Positions 36,244-44,588 of a DNA stretch of 64,000 bases are shown here, piece after piece. The notes under the pieces were generated by a model. The model was not told the DNA's origin, did no database searches, and saw only the letters and a list, made by a program, of their open reading frames with translations. The stretch is from NCBI GenBank assembly GCA_021774625.1, contig JAJFIV010000015.1:30167-94166 (forward strand). The letters run 5' to 3'. Every line of letters starts with the position of its first letter. The first letter of the stretch is position 1. Made by a program: the position numbers and the translations under genes. The stretch comes from Alphaproteobacteria bacterium. Its GTDB lineage: Bacteria; Pseudomonadota; Alphaproteobacteria; Sphingomonadales; JAKSBY01.

Positions 36244-37109
36244 CCGAAGAAACAATTCCCTTCATATTTCCATCCGGACAGGACCGGCTGGTGGGCATTA
36301 TTCATAAAGCCCATACTGCCAGCGAAGAGGCCGTTCTGATTATTGTTGGCGGGCCGCAATACCGCACCGGCGCCCATCGGCAATATCTGCATCTGGCGCG
36401 CACCCTGGCGTCCAAAGGCGTGCATGCCATGCGGTTTGATTACGCTGGAATAGGCGACAGTGAAGGACAATATCGCGGCTTTGAATCTGTGGACGGAGAT
36501 ATCAGGAGCGCTATCGATGCCTTTTTTGAAATTGTTCCCGCCATCAAAAGACTTTCCATCTGGGGGCTTTGCGAAGGCGCCTCTGCCTGTCTGTTTTATG
36601 GCCCCACGGACCCTAGGGTCACGGGGCTTATTCTAGCCAATCCCTGGGTTCATTCCGAAGAAGGCGAGGCCAAGGCCTATCTGAAACATTATTACGGCCA
36701 GCGTTTCTTCAATAAAGACCTGTGGCAAAAAGTTTTTTCCGGACAGTTTGAATTCAGAAATTCGCTGCGGGATATATTCCAAAAAGTGAAGGCCGCCTTA
36801 AAAAGTTCGCCCAAGTCCGCAGCAGGCGCCGCCCGTTACCAGGATCGAATGGCAGAGGGTCTGCGGCAATTTAAGGGCCCCGTTTTTCTGATCTTAAGTG
36901 GCAATGATCTGGTTGCCCGGGAGTTCGAGGATTACATCGCAAGCGACGGTATCTGGCAGACAGCGATGGCTGCTGCCGATATTTCCCGGTTTGAAGTGCC
37001 GGATTCCGACCATACCTTTTCCTGCGAGCAATGGCGGCGGCTGGTGGCGCTCGGAACCGCTGACTGGGTGCTGGCCCTGAAAGCAAGACAAAAGCCGGAA
37101 CAGTCTTAA
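36240..37109 (+). CDS. Alpha/beta hydrolase 1, exosortase A-associated
   Basis: The 289-residue protein has an intact alpha/beta-hydrolase fold with a Cys nucleophile in GLCEG (in place of Ser), Asp in LSGNDLVARE and His in DSDHTFS. A Cys-Asp-His triad is known from dienelactone hydrolase. It may release or edit acyl groups from the carrier protein, like a thioesterase (inference). It overlaps hydrolase 2 by four bases and probably acts with it. Confidence 0.85.
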   Translation: MTEETIPFIFPSGQDRLVGIIHKAHTASEEAVLIIVGGPQYRTGAHRQYLHLARTLASKGVHAMRFDYAGIGDSEGQYRGFESVDGDIRSAIDAFFEIVPAIKRLSIWGLCEGASACLFYGPTDPRVTGLILANPWVHSEEGEAKAYLKHYYGQRFFNKDLWQKVFSGQFEFRNSLRDIFQKVKAALKSSPKSAAGAARYQDRMAEGLRQFKGPVFLILSGNDLVAREFEDYIASDGIWQTAMAAADISRFEVPDSDHTFSCEQWRRLVALGTADWVLALKARQKPEQS

Positions 37110-37130
37110 AACCGGCTGCGGCGAAGACAT

Positions 37131-37298
37131 TTACCGATTGGCTTTATCATTTTCATGTGTATTCGGGTCAGGCTGACCGGGCTTTTTCAGAGAGAATTTC
37201 TTACCCTGATTCTCCGCGCCTTTTTCGGCTTTAACAGACCACACGACGACATAAAGAATGCAGATGACAAAAATTAAAAAGGCTAGGGATTCCAACAT
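37131..37298 (-). CDS. Small membrane protein, antisense within the plus-strand group
   Basis: The 55-residue frame starts MLESLAFLIFVICILYVVVW, a single membrane helix, and continues as a Lys/Asp-rich hydrophilic tail (KKFSLKKPGQPDPNTHE). It lies in the 329-base gap between hydrolase 1 and the O-ligase, on the other strand. Its composition is protein-like, but no clear ribosome-binding site is seen and no family is recognised. It could be spurious. Confidence 0.45.
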   Translation of the reverse strand: MLESLAFLIFVICILYVVVWSVKAEKGAENQGKKFSLKKPGQPDPNTHENDKANR

Positions 37299-37438
37299 TT
37301 CTCACACCGGGTTAAACCGCAGACACCTGATCTGTAAATTATCGGACAAGAATTTGCGAACCCTTAACGAAAGAAAAGCATTTCGAGTATAAAGCGAACG
37401 GTGCTATTGCAGTTTCTTGTGTCACAACCGGGTTACCA

Positions 37439-38797
37439 ATGCGCAGCCTTTTTATTTTTGTTGTTATTTTATCCAGCGTGCCGGCTATTTTTATCAAGCC
37501 GCATGTGGGAATTCTGATTTGGTCGTGGATATCCTATATGAATCCGCACAAACTGACCTTTGGCCCGGCCTATAATTTTCCTTTCCTTGATATCATCGCT
37601 GGAGCAACAATTATTGCTCTGCTTCTGTCAAAAGAAGCGAAAAAAATTCCGAATCATCCCATTCTTTGGGTTCTTTTTATCTATGCCTTCTATACAGCCG
37701 TCACCGCAGTCGGTGCATTTGTCCCGGAGCAGATTGAAATCAAAGGCATTCTTTTTGCCAAAATTCTGCTTTTCACTGTTCTGACGATTATGCTGACGAC
37801 CACAAAAAGCAGGTTGGATGCCTTCGTGTGGGTCATCGCACTTTCCTTGGGTTATTTTGGCGTAAAAGGCGGGCTATTTACGGTATTGAGCGGCGGCACC
37901 AGCATCGTATGGGGTCCGCCCGGGGGATTTATCGCAGATAATAACCAGTTGGCGCTTGCTCTTGTGATGCTTGTCCCGCTGCTCCGCTATTTAAGCCTGC
38001 ATACACCCAATAAATATGTCCGGCTAGGCCTGCTCGGATCCATCCTCTTTGTGGTTTTGTCTATTCTGGGATCACAATCCCGCGGAGCATTGCTTGCCGT
38101 TTCCACGATGATCCTGTTCCTCATTATGCTGTCAGACAAGAAAGCAATTGCCATGGTTGTTGCTTTAGCCACCATTCTTTCCGCCGTACTGTTCATGCCC
38201 CAAAGCTGGAAAGACCGCATGATGACCGTGCAGGACTATGAAGAGGACAGTTCCGCGTCATCGCGGCTTCGTATGTGGCGCTTCGCAGTGGATGTGGCCA
38301 GAGATCATCCAATGGGCGGCGGATTCGGAGCATTTTACAGCAACGAGCATCGCGAACGCTATCTGCCGCCGGGTTCGCGAGGTTATAACGCGCATTCCAT
38401 TTATTTCGAGGTGCTGGGCGAACATGGCTATTTTGGACTGTTCCTGTTTTTCTGGCTGGCCATGACGACATTCTTCTCGGCCGGCAAAATCATACGGACC
38501 ACGAGGCAGCAAAAAAACCTGTTATGGGCGGCCGATCTGGCGAGAATGGTGCAGGTGGCAATTGTCGGATATGCGACCGCGGGCGCTTTTTTAAACCTCA
38601 GCACCTTCGATCTTTATTATCATCTGCTGGCAATAATCGTTATTCTGCATGTGCTTGTAGCAAGGGAACTTGGAACTGTGCAATCCGTCACCGGCTGGTC
38701 GCCTTTAAGTGTGCTCAGGCGCAAGCTGCCCGTTCCCGCAAAAGAAAAAGCGCCGGAGCCTGTACGGGCCGGGCATTTGCCGACAAAGCAATTATGA
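37439..38797 (+). CDS. O-antigen-ligase-like / Wzy-type protein, exosortase A-associated
   Basis: The 452-residue inner-membrane protein has about ten hydrophobic segments and a large periplasmic loop near residues 255-320 ending in the Wzy_C pattern (RGYNAHSIYFEVLGEHGYFGL). Family members in exosortase A loci are named putative O-glycosylation ligases. It may polymerise repeat units or transfer glycan to protein; sequence alone does not settle this. It has its own 140-base upstream gap after the antisense small gene. Confidence 0.88.
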   Translation: MRSLFIFVVILSSVPAIFIKPHVGILIWSWISYMNPHKLTFGPAYNFPFLDIIAGATIIALLLSKEAKKIPNHPILWVLFIYAFYTAVTAVGAFVPEQIEIKGILFAKILLFTVLTIMLTTTKSRLDAFVWVIALSLGYFGVKGGLFTVLSGGTSIVWGPPGGFIADNNQLALALVMLVPLLRYLSLHTPNKYVRLGLLGSILFVVLSILGSQSRGALLAVSTMILFLIMLSDKKAIAMVVALATILSAVLFMPQSWKDRMMTVQDYEEDSSASSRLRMWRFAVDVARDHPMGGGFGAFYSNEHRERYLPPGSRGYNAHSIYFEVLGEHGYFGLFLFFWLAMTTFFSAGKIIRTTRQQKNLLWAADLARMVQVAIVGYATAGAFLNLSTFDLYYHLLAIIVILHVLVARELGTVQSVTGWSPLSVLRRKLPVPAKEKAPEPVRAGHLPTKQL

Positions 38798-38812
38798 TCA
38801 GGTAGATTATCC

Positions 38813-39928
38813 ATGATAAAGCCCGAACTGCTCACAATCCATCTCATTGCTGCCGCCAGGCCAAATTTCATGAAGGTTGCGCCGCTCTTTCATGCGCTCA
38901 GCGCGGAAGACTGGTGCCGGCCGCTGATTATTCATACCGGTCAGCATTATGACGCGAACATGTCCGATGATTTTTTTCGCGACTTCAATCTGCCTGAACC
39001 CGCATATCATCTCGGCATAGGCAGCGGCAGCCATGCCGAGCAGACCGGCAATGTCATGATTGCCTATGAGAAAATATGCCTGAAAAGCCGGCCCGACTGG
39101 CTGGTTGTTGTGGGTGATGTCAATCCCACTGCGGCCTGCAGCATGACGGCGGCGAAACTGGGCATACCTATTGTCCATCTTGAAGCCGGGCTGCGCAGCG
39201 GCGACCGCGGGATGCCGGAAGAAATCAACAGGCTGGTCACCGATGTTTTGGCGGACGTGCTCTGGACTCCCTCGCCCGATGCCGACAAAAATCTTGCCCG
39301 GGAAGGAATTTCCCAAGAAAAAATTACCCGCATCGGTAATATTATGATGGATTCCTTTGAGCTTTTGAAACCGCAGATCGAGGCCGACAAGACGCTGGAA
39401 AAATATGGCTATAAAAAACATTCTTACGGAGTGGTGACCTTTCATCGGCCGTCAAATGTGGATCATATGAAGGTCCTGGCGACCATTATCGATCAGCTTT
39501 GCCATGTTTCGGAGATGATTCAGCTTATTTTTCCCATTCATCCCCGCACCCGGCAAAGACTCAATGAATTCGGCCTTATGGAACGCCTGGCGGCGGCCCC
39601 CAACATCCGCCTTCTTGAACCTGTAAGCTACATTCCGTTCATGGCGCTGGTAAAATCGGCCAAACTCATACTGACCGATTCCGGCGGCGTTCAGGAGGAA
39701 ACCACATATCTCGACATCCCCTGTCTGACAGTGCGCCCGAATACGGAACGCCCCATCACCGTTACCGAAGGAACCAACAAACTGGTCAAACCCGAAGCGG
39801 TTGTCACCGAAGCGCAAAAAGCCTTGTCCGGCGATTGGCAAAGGGGCAAAAAACCGGATTTATGGGATGGTCAGGCAGCAAAAAGGGCGGCGCGAGACTT
39901 AAAGCGCCGCAGCCTGGCGGCGCAATGA
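38813..39928 (+). CDS. wecB: Non-hydrolysing UDP-GlcNAc 2-epimerase
   Basis: The 371-residue cytoplasmic enzyme interconverts UDP-GlcNAc and UDP-ManNAc. Family motifs are HTGQHYDANMSDDFF, HLEAGLRSGDRGMPEEINR and LTDSGGVQEE. The length fits the family. It would supply UDP-ManNAc or a derivative to the repeat unit. It follows the O-ligase by 15 bases and belongs to the same unit. The wecB symbol is by family; the true physiological product may differ. Confidence 0.92.
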   Translation: MIKPELLTIHLIAAARPNFMKVAPLFHALSAEDWCRPLIIHTGQHYDANMSDDFFRDFNLPEPAYHLGIGSGSHAEQTGNVMIAYEKICLKSRPDWLVVVGDVNPTAACSMTAAKLGIPIVHLEAGLRSGDRGMPEEINRLVTDVLADVLWTPSPDADKNLAREGISQEKITRIGNIMMDSFELLKPQIEADKTLEKYGYKKHSYGVVTFHRPSNVDHMKVLATIIDQLCHVSEMIQLIFPIHPRTRQRLNEFGLMERLAAAPNIRLLEPVSYIPFMALVKSAKLILTDSGGVQEETTYLDIPCLTVRPNTERPITVTEGTNKLVKPEAVVTEAQKALSGDWQRGKKPDLWDGQAAKRAARDLKRRSLAAQ

Positions 39929-39965
39929 CCTTTCTGTTTAGCCTCATTCTGCCGGGTTCCATAAT

Positions 39966-41462
39966 ATGAGCGACGAAGCGCCCCGCCACGTAGCCCCGAT
40001 CGGGCAAAAGGTTTTCGCCGGATCAATCTGGATGATTACGCTGCGGTTTACCACCCGGCTTATCGGCCTTGTGTCGACGGCCATCGTAGCGCGGATTTTA
40101 GCCCAGGAAGATTATGGTGTCATGACCATGGCCGTCGCGGTTCTGGGTTTTATTCTGCTGATCACGGATTCCGGGGTTGAGCAGGCCGTCATCCGCCATC
40201 AGGCCCCCGAGAGAAAACATTATGATACGGCCTGGACTGCGAATATTATATCCGGACTGATCGTTGGCGTTGTGCTTTTTATTGTTGCGCCCTATCTCGC
40301 GGACTTTTACCGGGAACCGCGGGTTGAAATTGTCGTTCAGGTCATAGCCATCTCGCCAATTATCGGCGGCTTGACCAATATCGGTATCGCAGAAATGAAG
40401 CGCGAGATGCGTTTCGACACTTTTTTCCGCTTCAGCATGTCGTTTCGATTTATCAGTGTTTTTGCGACCATCGCGGCGGCCATCATCTTTAGAAACTATT
40501 GGGCGCTGGTGATCGGCGAACTTACAAGTCAGTCGTTACGCGTCTTGTTCAGTTATACTTTTCACCCATACCGCCCCCGTTTTAGTCTCCAGGCTTTTAA
40601 GGAACTGTGGTCCTTTTCCGCCCTGAATATCGTAAAAAATATTGGCGCGGGGCTGACAGGGCTTGCGGATAAATTTACCGTCGGCAGAATATTTGATTCG
40701 GCCAGTGTCGGCATTTACGGCATGAGCAATTCGCTTGCCGCCATGATAAACCATGAAGTCGTCGCCCCGCTTTTTCAGAGCTTATATCCCGGCTATTCAA
40801 AAATCATGCACGACCGCAAGCGCCTGGCCAGAGCTTATATCAAGGTCGTTGGGACAATCTGTACAATTTCGATACCGGTTGGATTGGGATTTACGGCTGT
40901 ATCAGAAAATTTTGTTACGGTCGTCCTCGGCAGCAAATGGGAAAATATTGTATCCGTCCTGCAAATCATGAGCGTGGTTCATATGATCATCGCCATCTCG
41001 AATACCCCCGGCGCAATCATTATCAGCCTTGGGCGAATTGATCTGGTCGCAATAGCGGCGTGGATGCGGTTCGCTATTATCGCGGTAACGCTTTATTTTG
41101 TGATCCCTCTCGGCGACCTGCATGCCATTGCCTACGCCCGCGGTCTGCCGCCTCTGCTTTTGTTGATTTTATGGATCAATCTGCCGCTTTTTTTAATCAG
41201 AGAGCATCATTACGGGCAAATTATGATAAAAATTATCAGACCCTTGCTGATTGGTCTTGCCATGTTCTTTTTGGTCAGGTTCCTGCATCTGGACACCGTC
41301 ACTCCCATCATCTCACTCATTCTTGATGCTTCGGTAGGTATTTTATTCTATACGGCCGCGACTTATGGGGTTTGGCGCCTGTCGGGCCGCCCGGATGGGC
41401 TGGAAGAAGAATTGATAAGCCGGTTACCGGCGAAATTACGGGTAATATTGGCGCCACGATGA
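39966..41462 (+). CDS. Polysaccharide flippase (Wzx/WzxC-like)
   Basis: The 498-residue protein has about twelve to fourteen hydrophobic segments and belongs to the MOP exporter superfamily. VARILAQEDYGVMTMAVAVLG near the N-terminus and FDSASVGIYGMSNSLA are typical of WzxC-like proteins. It should flip the lipid-linked repeat unit to the periplasm before polymerisation. It lies 37 bases after the epimerase gene. Confidence 0.9.
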   Translation: MSDEAPRHVAPIGQKVFAGSIWMITLRFTTRLIGLVSTAIVARILAQEDYGVMTMAVAVLGFILLITDSGVEQAVIRHQAPERKHYDTAWTANIISGLIVGVVLFIVAPYLADFYREPRVEIVVQVIAISPIIGGLTNIGIAEMKREMRFDTFFRFSMSFRFISVFATIAAAIIFRNYWALVIGELTSQSLRVLFSYTFHPYRPRFSLQAFKELWSFSALNIVKNIGAGLTGLADKFTVGRIFDSASVGIYGMSNSLAAMINHEVVAPLFQSLYPGYSKIMHDRKRLARAYIKVVGTICTISIPVGLGFTAVSENFVTVVLGSKWENIVSVLQIMSVVHMIIAISNTPGAIIISLGRIDLVAIAAWMRFAIIAVTLYFVIPLGDLHAIAYARGLPPLLLLILWINLPLFLIREHHYGQIMIKIIRPLLIGLAMFFLVRFLHLDTVTPIISLILDASVGILFYTAATYGVWRLSGRPDGLEEELISRLPAKLRVILAPR

Positions 41463-41573
41463 CGCATAGCTATCCGTTTGGCTGCCACAGTGCTGCCAAA
41501 ATAGGGAACTATATGCTATTTTTTAAAGTTTAGGCCTTACACTGAATTTATATTGTAAAATAGGGAATCGACA

Positions 41574-42254
41574 ATGGCCGGTACATTATCGGAGTTGCGC
41601 CAAAAACTGAAAAAGAATCTCTCCGTCGCTATACTGGGAGTTATTTTTTGTTTCGCCGGTTTATCCGGCGCGACTGCGCAAACAAAATTGGGCCCCATAT
41701 TGGATAAAAAAATATTTAATCCTGAAAACGGCAACTATTACCAACTCGTTGATGTCAGGACCAGCAAAATCAATATTAATCTTACATTTAGCCGCTATGG
41801 CGTAACATGGGGAGGGGCGTCAAGGCTTGCCAATCAACTTAAGTATAAAAACGTTCAGGGACGCCTGGTTAAAGACAACAGCCCGGAATTGGATACCTTT
41901 CTGCGGCAGACTTTCCGGCCTTCGACTTATACATGGATCGGCATACGCTACAAGTGTTCGGACAGAAAACTATATTATATAGATGAAGAGCCTTTAACCC
42001 CGAACTCCTTTACTTTTTGGAGCCCCGTCGATTGGTCGAGTGATCGTGTTCACAATGCCACTGGCAGGCCATCCAATATAGAAAAACCCGTCTGTTACGG
42101 CCGCATAAAATATCATGGTGCGTATATGACAATTGGGGATATTGACAGAGCTCCCTATTGGGCTTTGGTTGTGGACGATAAGGTATGGTATGCTTTTTTT
42201 GTTGAGTACCCAACCGGCGAAACTGAAAATTCGCAAGTGAGTTTAAATAAATAA
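41574..42254 (+). CDS. Exported protein of unknown function
   Basis: The 226-residue protein has a signal peptide (hydrophobic 17-32, probable cleavage at GATA/QT). The mature part is rich in Asn, Tyr and Ser and has two cysteine-containing segments (RYKCSDRK and EKPVCYGRIK). No family is recognised. The gene is visibly more AT-rich than its neighbours. It lies between the flippase and an acyltransferase gene and may be a lineage-specific addition to the locus. There is no PEP-CTERM tail. Confidence 0.65.
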   Translation: MAGTLSELRQKLKKNLSVAILGVIFCFAGLSGATAQTKLGPILDKKIFNPENGNYYQLVDVRTSKININLTFSRYGVTWGGASRLANQLKYKNVQGRLVKDNSPELDTFLRQTFRPSTYTWIGIRYKCSDRKLYYIDEEPLTPNSFTFWSPVDWSSDRVHNATGRPSNIEKPVCYGRIKYHGAYMTIGDIDRAPYWALVVDDKVWYAFFVEYPTGETENSQVSLNK

Positions 42255-42297
42255 TTTTTACCTAGACCCGGGAAGATGGCATATCCGACAATTTGAA

Positions 42298-43308
42298 ATG
42301 AACGATCTCCAAATTGGTGAGGTGCCTGCGCAAGCAGCCGGATTGCCCGGGGGGGCAATAAATGTAAAAACATTTGCCGGCTTCAATGACCTCGCCGCAG
42401 AATTGGCCAGATTAGAACGCAGTGAGATTATGCGTAACTCCGGATTGCTTTACCGGGCAATTACAGGCCGTTACACTCCTCTTCTGGTCACCTATGCCAA
42501 TAATCGTGAATCCGGTATTTTTGCCGGCGTCGTTCGTCGCGGCATTCGCAAAAGTATGCTTGTCCTGGCAACCGGTCCTGAAATCAGCGATTATACCGCC
42601 TTTCGCAAAACATTGTCTGATTTTTGCCTAAAACATTCGCTTCACGAGGTTTTAATCGAACGGTACGGTTGTGACGGACCGCCCATTCCGGAAACCCCGT
42701 ATGATACGTCTCACTTTCATACCACGATATATGTCATGGATTTGCGCTCTGATAATTTTGAATCAGCCTGGTCGACAAATCACAAACGCAATATAAAAAA
42801 AGCGATCAAGGCAGGGGCGGAAATCGCCATAAACACAGATACAGCTGCCGCAGAAAAACATGTTGCCTTATTGGATTGCTCCTACCAGCGGCGCCGGGAT
42901 AAAGGACAAAAAATACAAGGCGCCGGAACGTTTGACATAGTCTCCGCCTATCTTAAGTCTGGCAAGGCAGCCCTCTATCAAGCGAAATTGAACGGCGAGG
43001 TCATGAGTTCCAAACTCGTTATCATGCTTGGGGATTGCGCTTACTATCACTCAGGCGGCACCCATCCGGACGGCATGTCAGTGGGCCTGTCACAATACAC
43101 ATTGGCCAAAACCGCAGCCCTGCTAAAGGAAAAAGGGGAGAGTTCATTAAATTTAGGGGTCTCAAACGATGAGGGATTGACCCGGTTTAAACTTGGTTTC
43201 CGGGCAAATGCGTATTCCCTTGAAAGAGTAAGCACCGCGCAGCCGCTCCCTGCTTCTGCAAAAATCAAAAATCTCATCAACTACGCCTACCCAACACTCC
43301 GGGAATAA
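42298..43308 (+). CDS. GNAT/FemAB-type acyltransferase
   Basis: The 336-residue protein is another member of the FemAB/acetyltransferase_6 group: WSTNHKRNIKKAIKAGAEI in the middle, KAALYQAKLNGEVMSSKLVIMLGDCAYYHSGG in pieces towards the end, then NLGVSNDEGLTRFKLGF. It may decorate the polysaccharide. No obvious ribosome-binding site is seen before the ATG. It is the fourth such enzyme in the window, and it resembles the one at 18395 only at the level of the fold. Confidence 0.75.
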   Translation: MNDLQIGEVPAQAAGLPGGAINVKTFAGFNDLAAELARLERSEIMRNSGLLYRAITGRYTPLLVTYANNRESGIFAGVVRRGIRKSMLVLATGPEISDYTAFRKTLSDFCLKHSLHEVLIERYGCDGPPIPETPYDTSHFHTTIYVMDLRSDNFESAWSTNHKRNIKKAIKAGAEIAINTDTAAAEKHVALLDCSYQRRRDKGQKIQGAGTFDIVSAYLKSGKAALYQAKLNGEVMSSKLVIMLGDCAYYHSGGTHPDGMSVGLSQYTLAKTAALLKEKGESSLNLGVSNDEGLTRFKLGFRANAYSLERVSTAQPLPASAKIKNLINYAYPTLRE

Positions 43309-43361
43309 TATTTTTATTGTATTGCCAAAAAAGCAAAGAATCTCTTTTGGAAAAATGCTAA

Positions 43362-44588
43362 ATGGCTCTTATGCGCATTCTTCACATTTTCGATCATTCG
43401 ATTCCCCTACATAGCGGCTATTCCTTTCGCAGCCTCGCCATCCTCCAGCATCAACGGGAACTGGGCTGGGAAACCTTTCATGTCACGTCGCCCAAGCATC
43501 TGAAGGAGTCTCCTGATATCGAGGAGATTGACGGCTACACATTTTACCGCAGCGAAAAGCAGCAGGGTCTGCCCGCGAAATTGCCTCTGTTAAGAGAGCT
43601 GGATCTGGTAAGCAAAACAACCAAGCGCATCCTTGAAGCGGCAGAGGAAGTCAGGCCGGATATCCTGCATGCTCATTCGCCTGTTTTGAACGCCATGGCG
43701 GGCGCAAGGGCGGCAGATCAACTAAAACTGCCGCTGGTATACGAAATTCGCGCTTTTTGGGAAGATGCCGCCGCCGCCCATGGGACGGCATCAGAGGGCA
43801 GCTTGCGGTACCGTCTGACCCGGTATCTGGAAGACCGGGCCATGCGGCGCGCTGACGGCGTGACAACAATCTGCCGCGGCCTGAAGGACGATATGATCAA
43901 ACGCGGCATACCGCCGGAAAAAATCACCGTTATTCCCAACGCTGTGGACACGGCGCGTTTTTCAAAAGCCCCGGAATATGACAGCGAATTGGCGAAATCA
44001 CTGGGCCTCGAGGGAAAAACCGTTCTCGGCTTTATCGGTTCCTTTTACGATTATGAAGGCCTGGATATCGCCATTGCCGCCATGCCGGAATTATTGAGGG
44101 GGCGCGAGGACATCCGTCTGCTTCTGGTCGGCGGCGGGCCGCAAGATTCTAGTTTAAAAAGTCAGTCTAATAAATTGAATTTAAATAAGGAAATTATATT
44201 CACTGGTCGTGTTCCTCACCATGAAGTGGGTCGCTATTACGGCCTTGTGGATGTTCTGGTCTATCCGCGAAAATCCATGCGTCTGACGGATATTGTCACG
44301 CCGTTAAAGCCTTTGGAAGCCATGGCGCAGCACAAAATGCTGGCAGCATCCGATGTCGGCGGCCACAAAGAGCTGATCGTGGATGGCGTGACCGGTACGC
44401 TGTTCCGGTCGGATCGCCCCGACGATCTCGCCGCCGCGGTTCTTTCATTGCTGGATAAGAGAGAAGCATGGCCCGGGCGGCTCAAACGGGCGCGGCGGTT
44501 TGTCGAGGAAGAACGCACCTGGAGACGGAGTGTCGACAATTATATCCCGCTTTATCAACGGCTGATCAGCGGCTCGCAATCCTTTTGA
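43362..44588 (+). CDS. Exosortase A-associated glycosyltransferase (GT4, TIGR04063-like)
   Basis: The 408-residue GT-B glycosyltransferase begins LHIFDHSIPLHSGYSFRSLA, a strong mark of the exosortase-associated family. The C-terminal half has VIPNAVDTARFS, LGFIGSFYDYEGLD and the donor site KPLEAMAQHKMLAASDVGG. It should add one sugar to the repeat unit. A start at 43371 is also possible. Its 3' end overlaps the convergent glycosyltransferase gene by 23 bases. Confidence 0.9.
   Translation: MALMRILHIFDHSIPLHSGYSFRSLAILQHQRELGWETFHVTSPKHLKESPDIEEIDGYTFYRSEKQQGLPAKLPLLRELDLVSKTTKRILEAAEEVRPDILHAHSPVLNAMAGARAADQLKLPLVYEIRAFWEDAAAAHGTASEGSLRYRLTRYLEDRAMRRADGVTTICRGLKDDMIKRGIPPEKITVIPNAVDTARFSKAPEYDSELAKSLGLEGKTVLGFIGSFYDYEGLDIAIAAMPELLRGREDIRLLLVGGGPQDSSLKSQSNKLNLNKEIIFTGRVPHHEVGRYYGLVDVLVYPRKSMRLTDIVTPLKPLEAMAQHKMLAASDVGGHKELIVDGVTGTLFRSDRPDDLAAAVLSLLDKREAWPGRLKRARRFVEEERTWRRSVDNYIPLYQRLISGSQSF

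Noticed and set aside
41574..42254. Candidate PEP-CTERM sorting target
   Set aside because: There is a signal peptide but no C-terminal Pro-Glu-Pro motif, membrane helix and basic tail.
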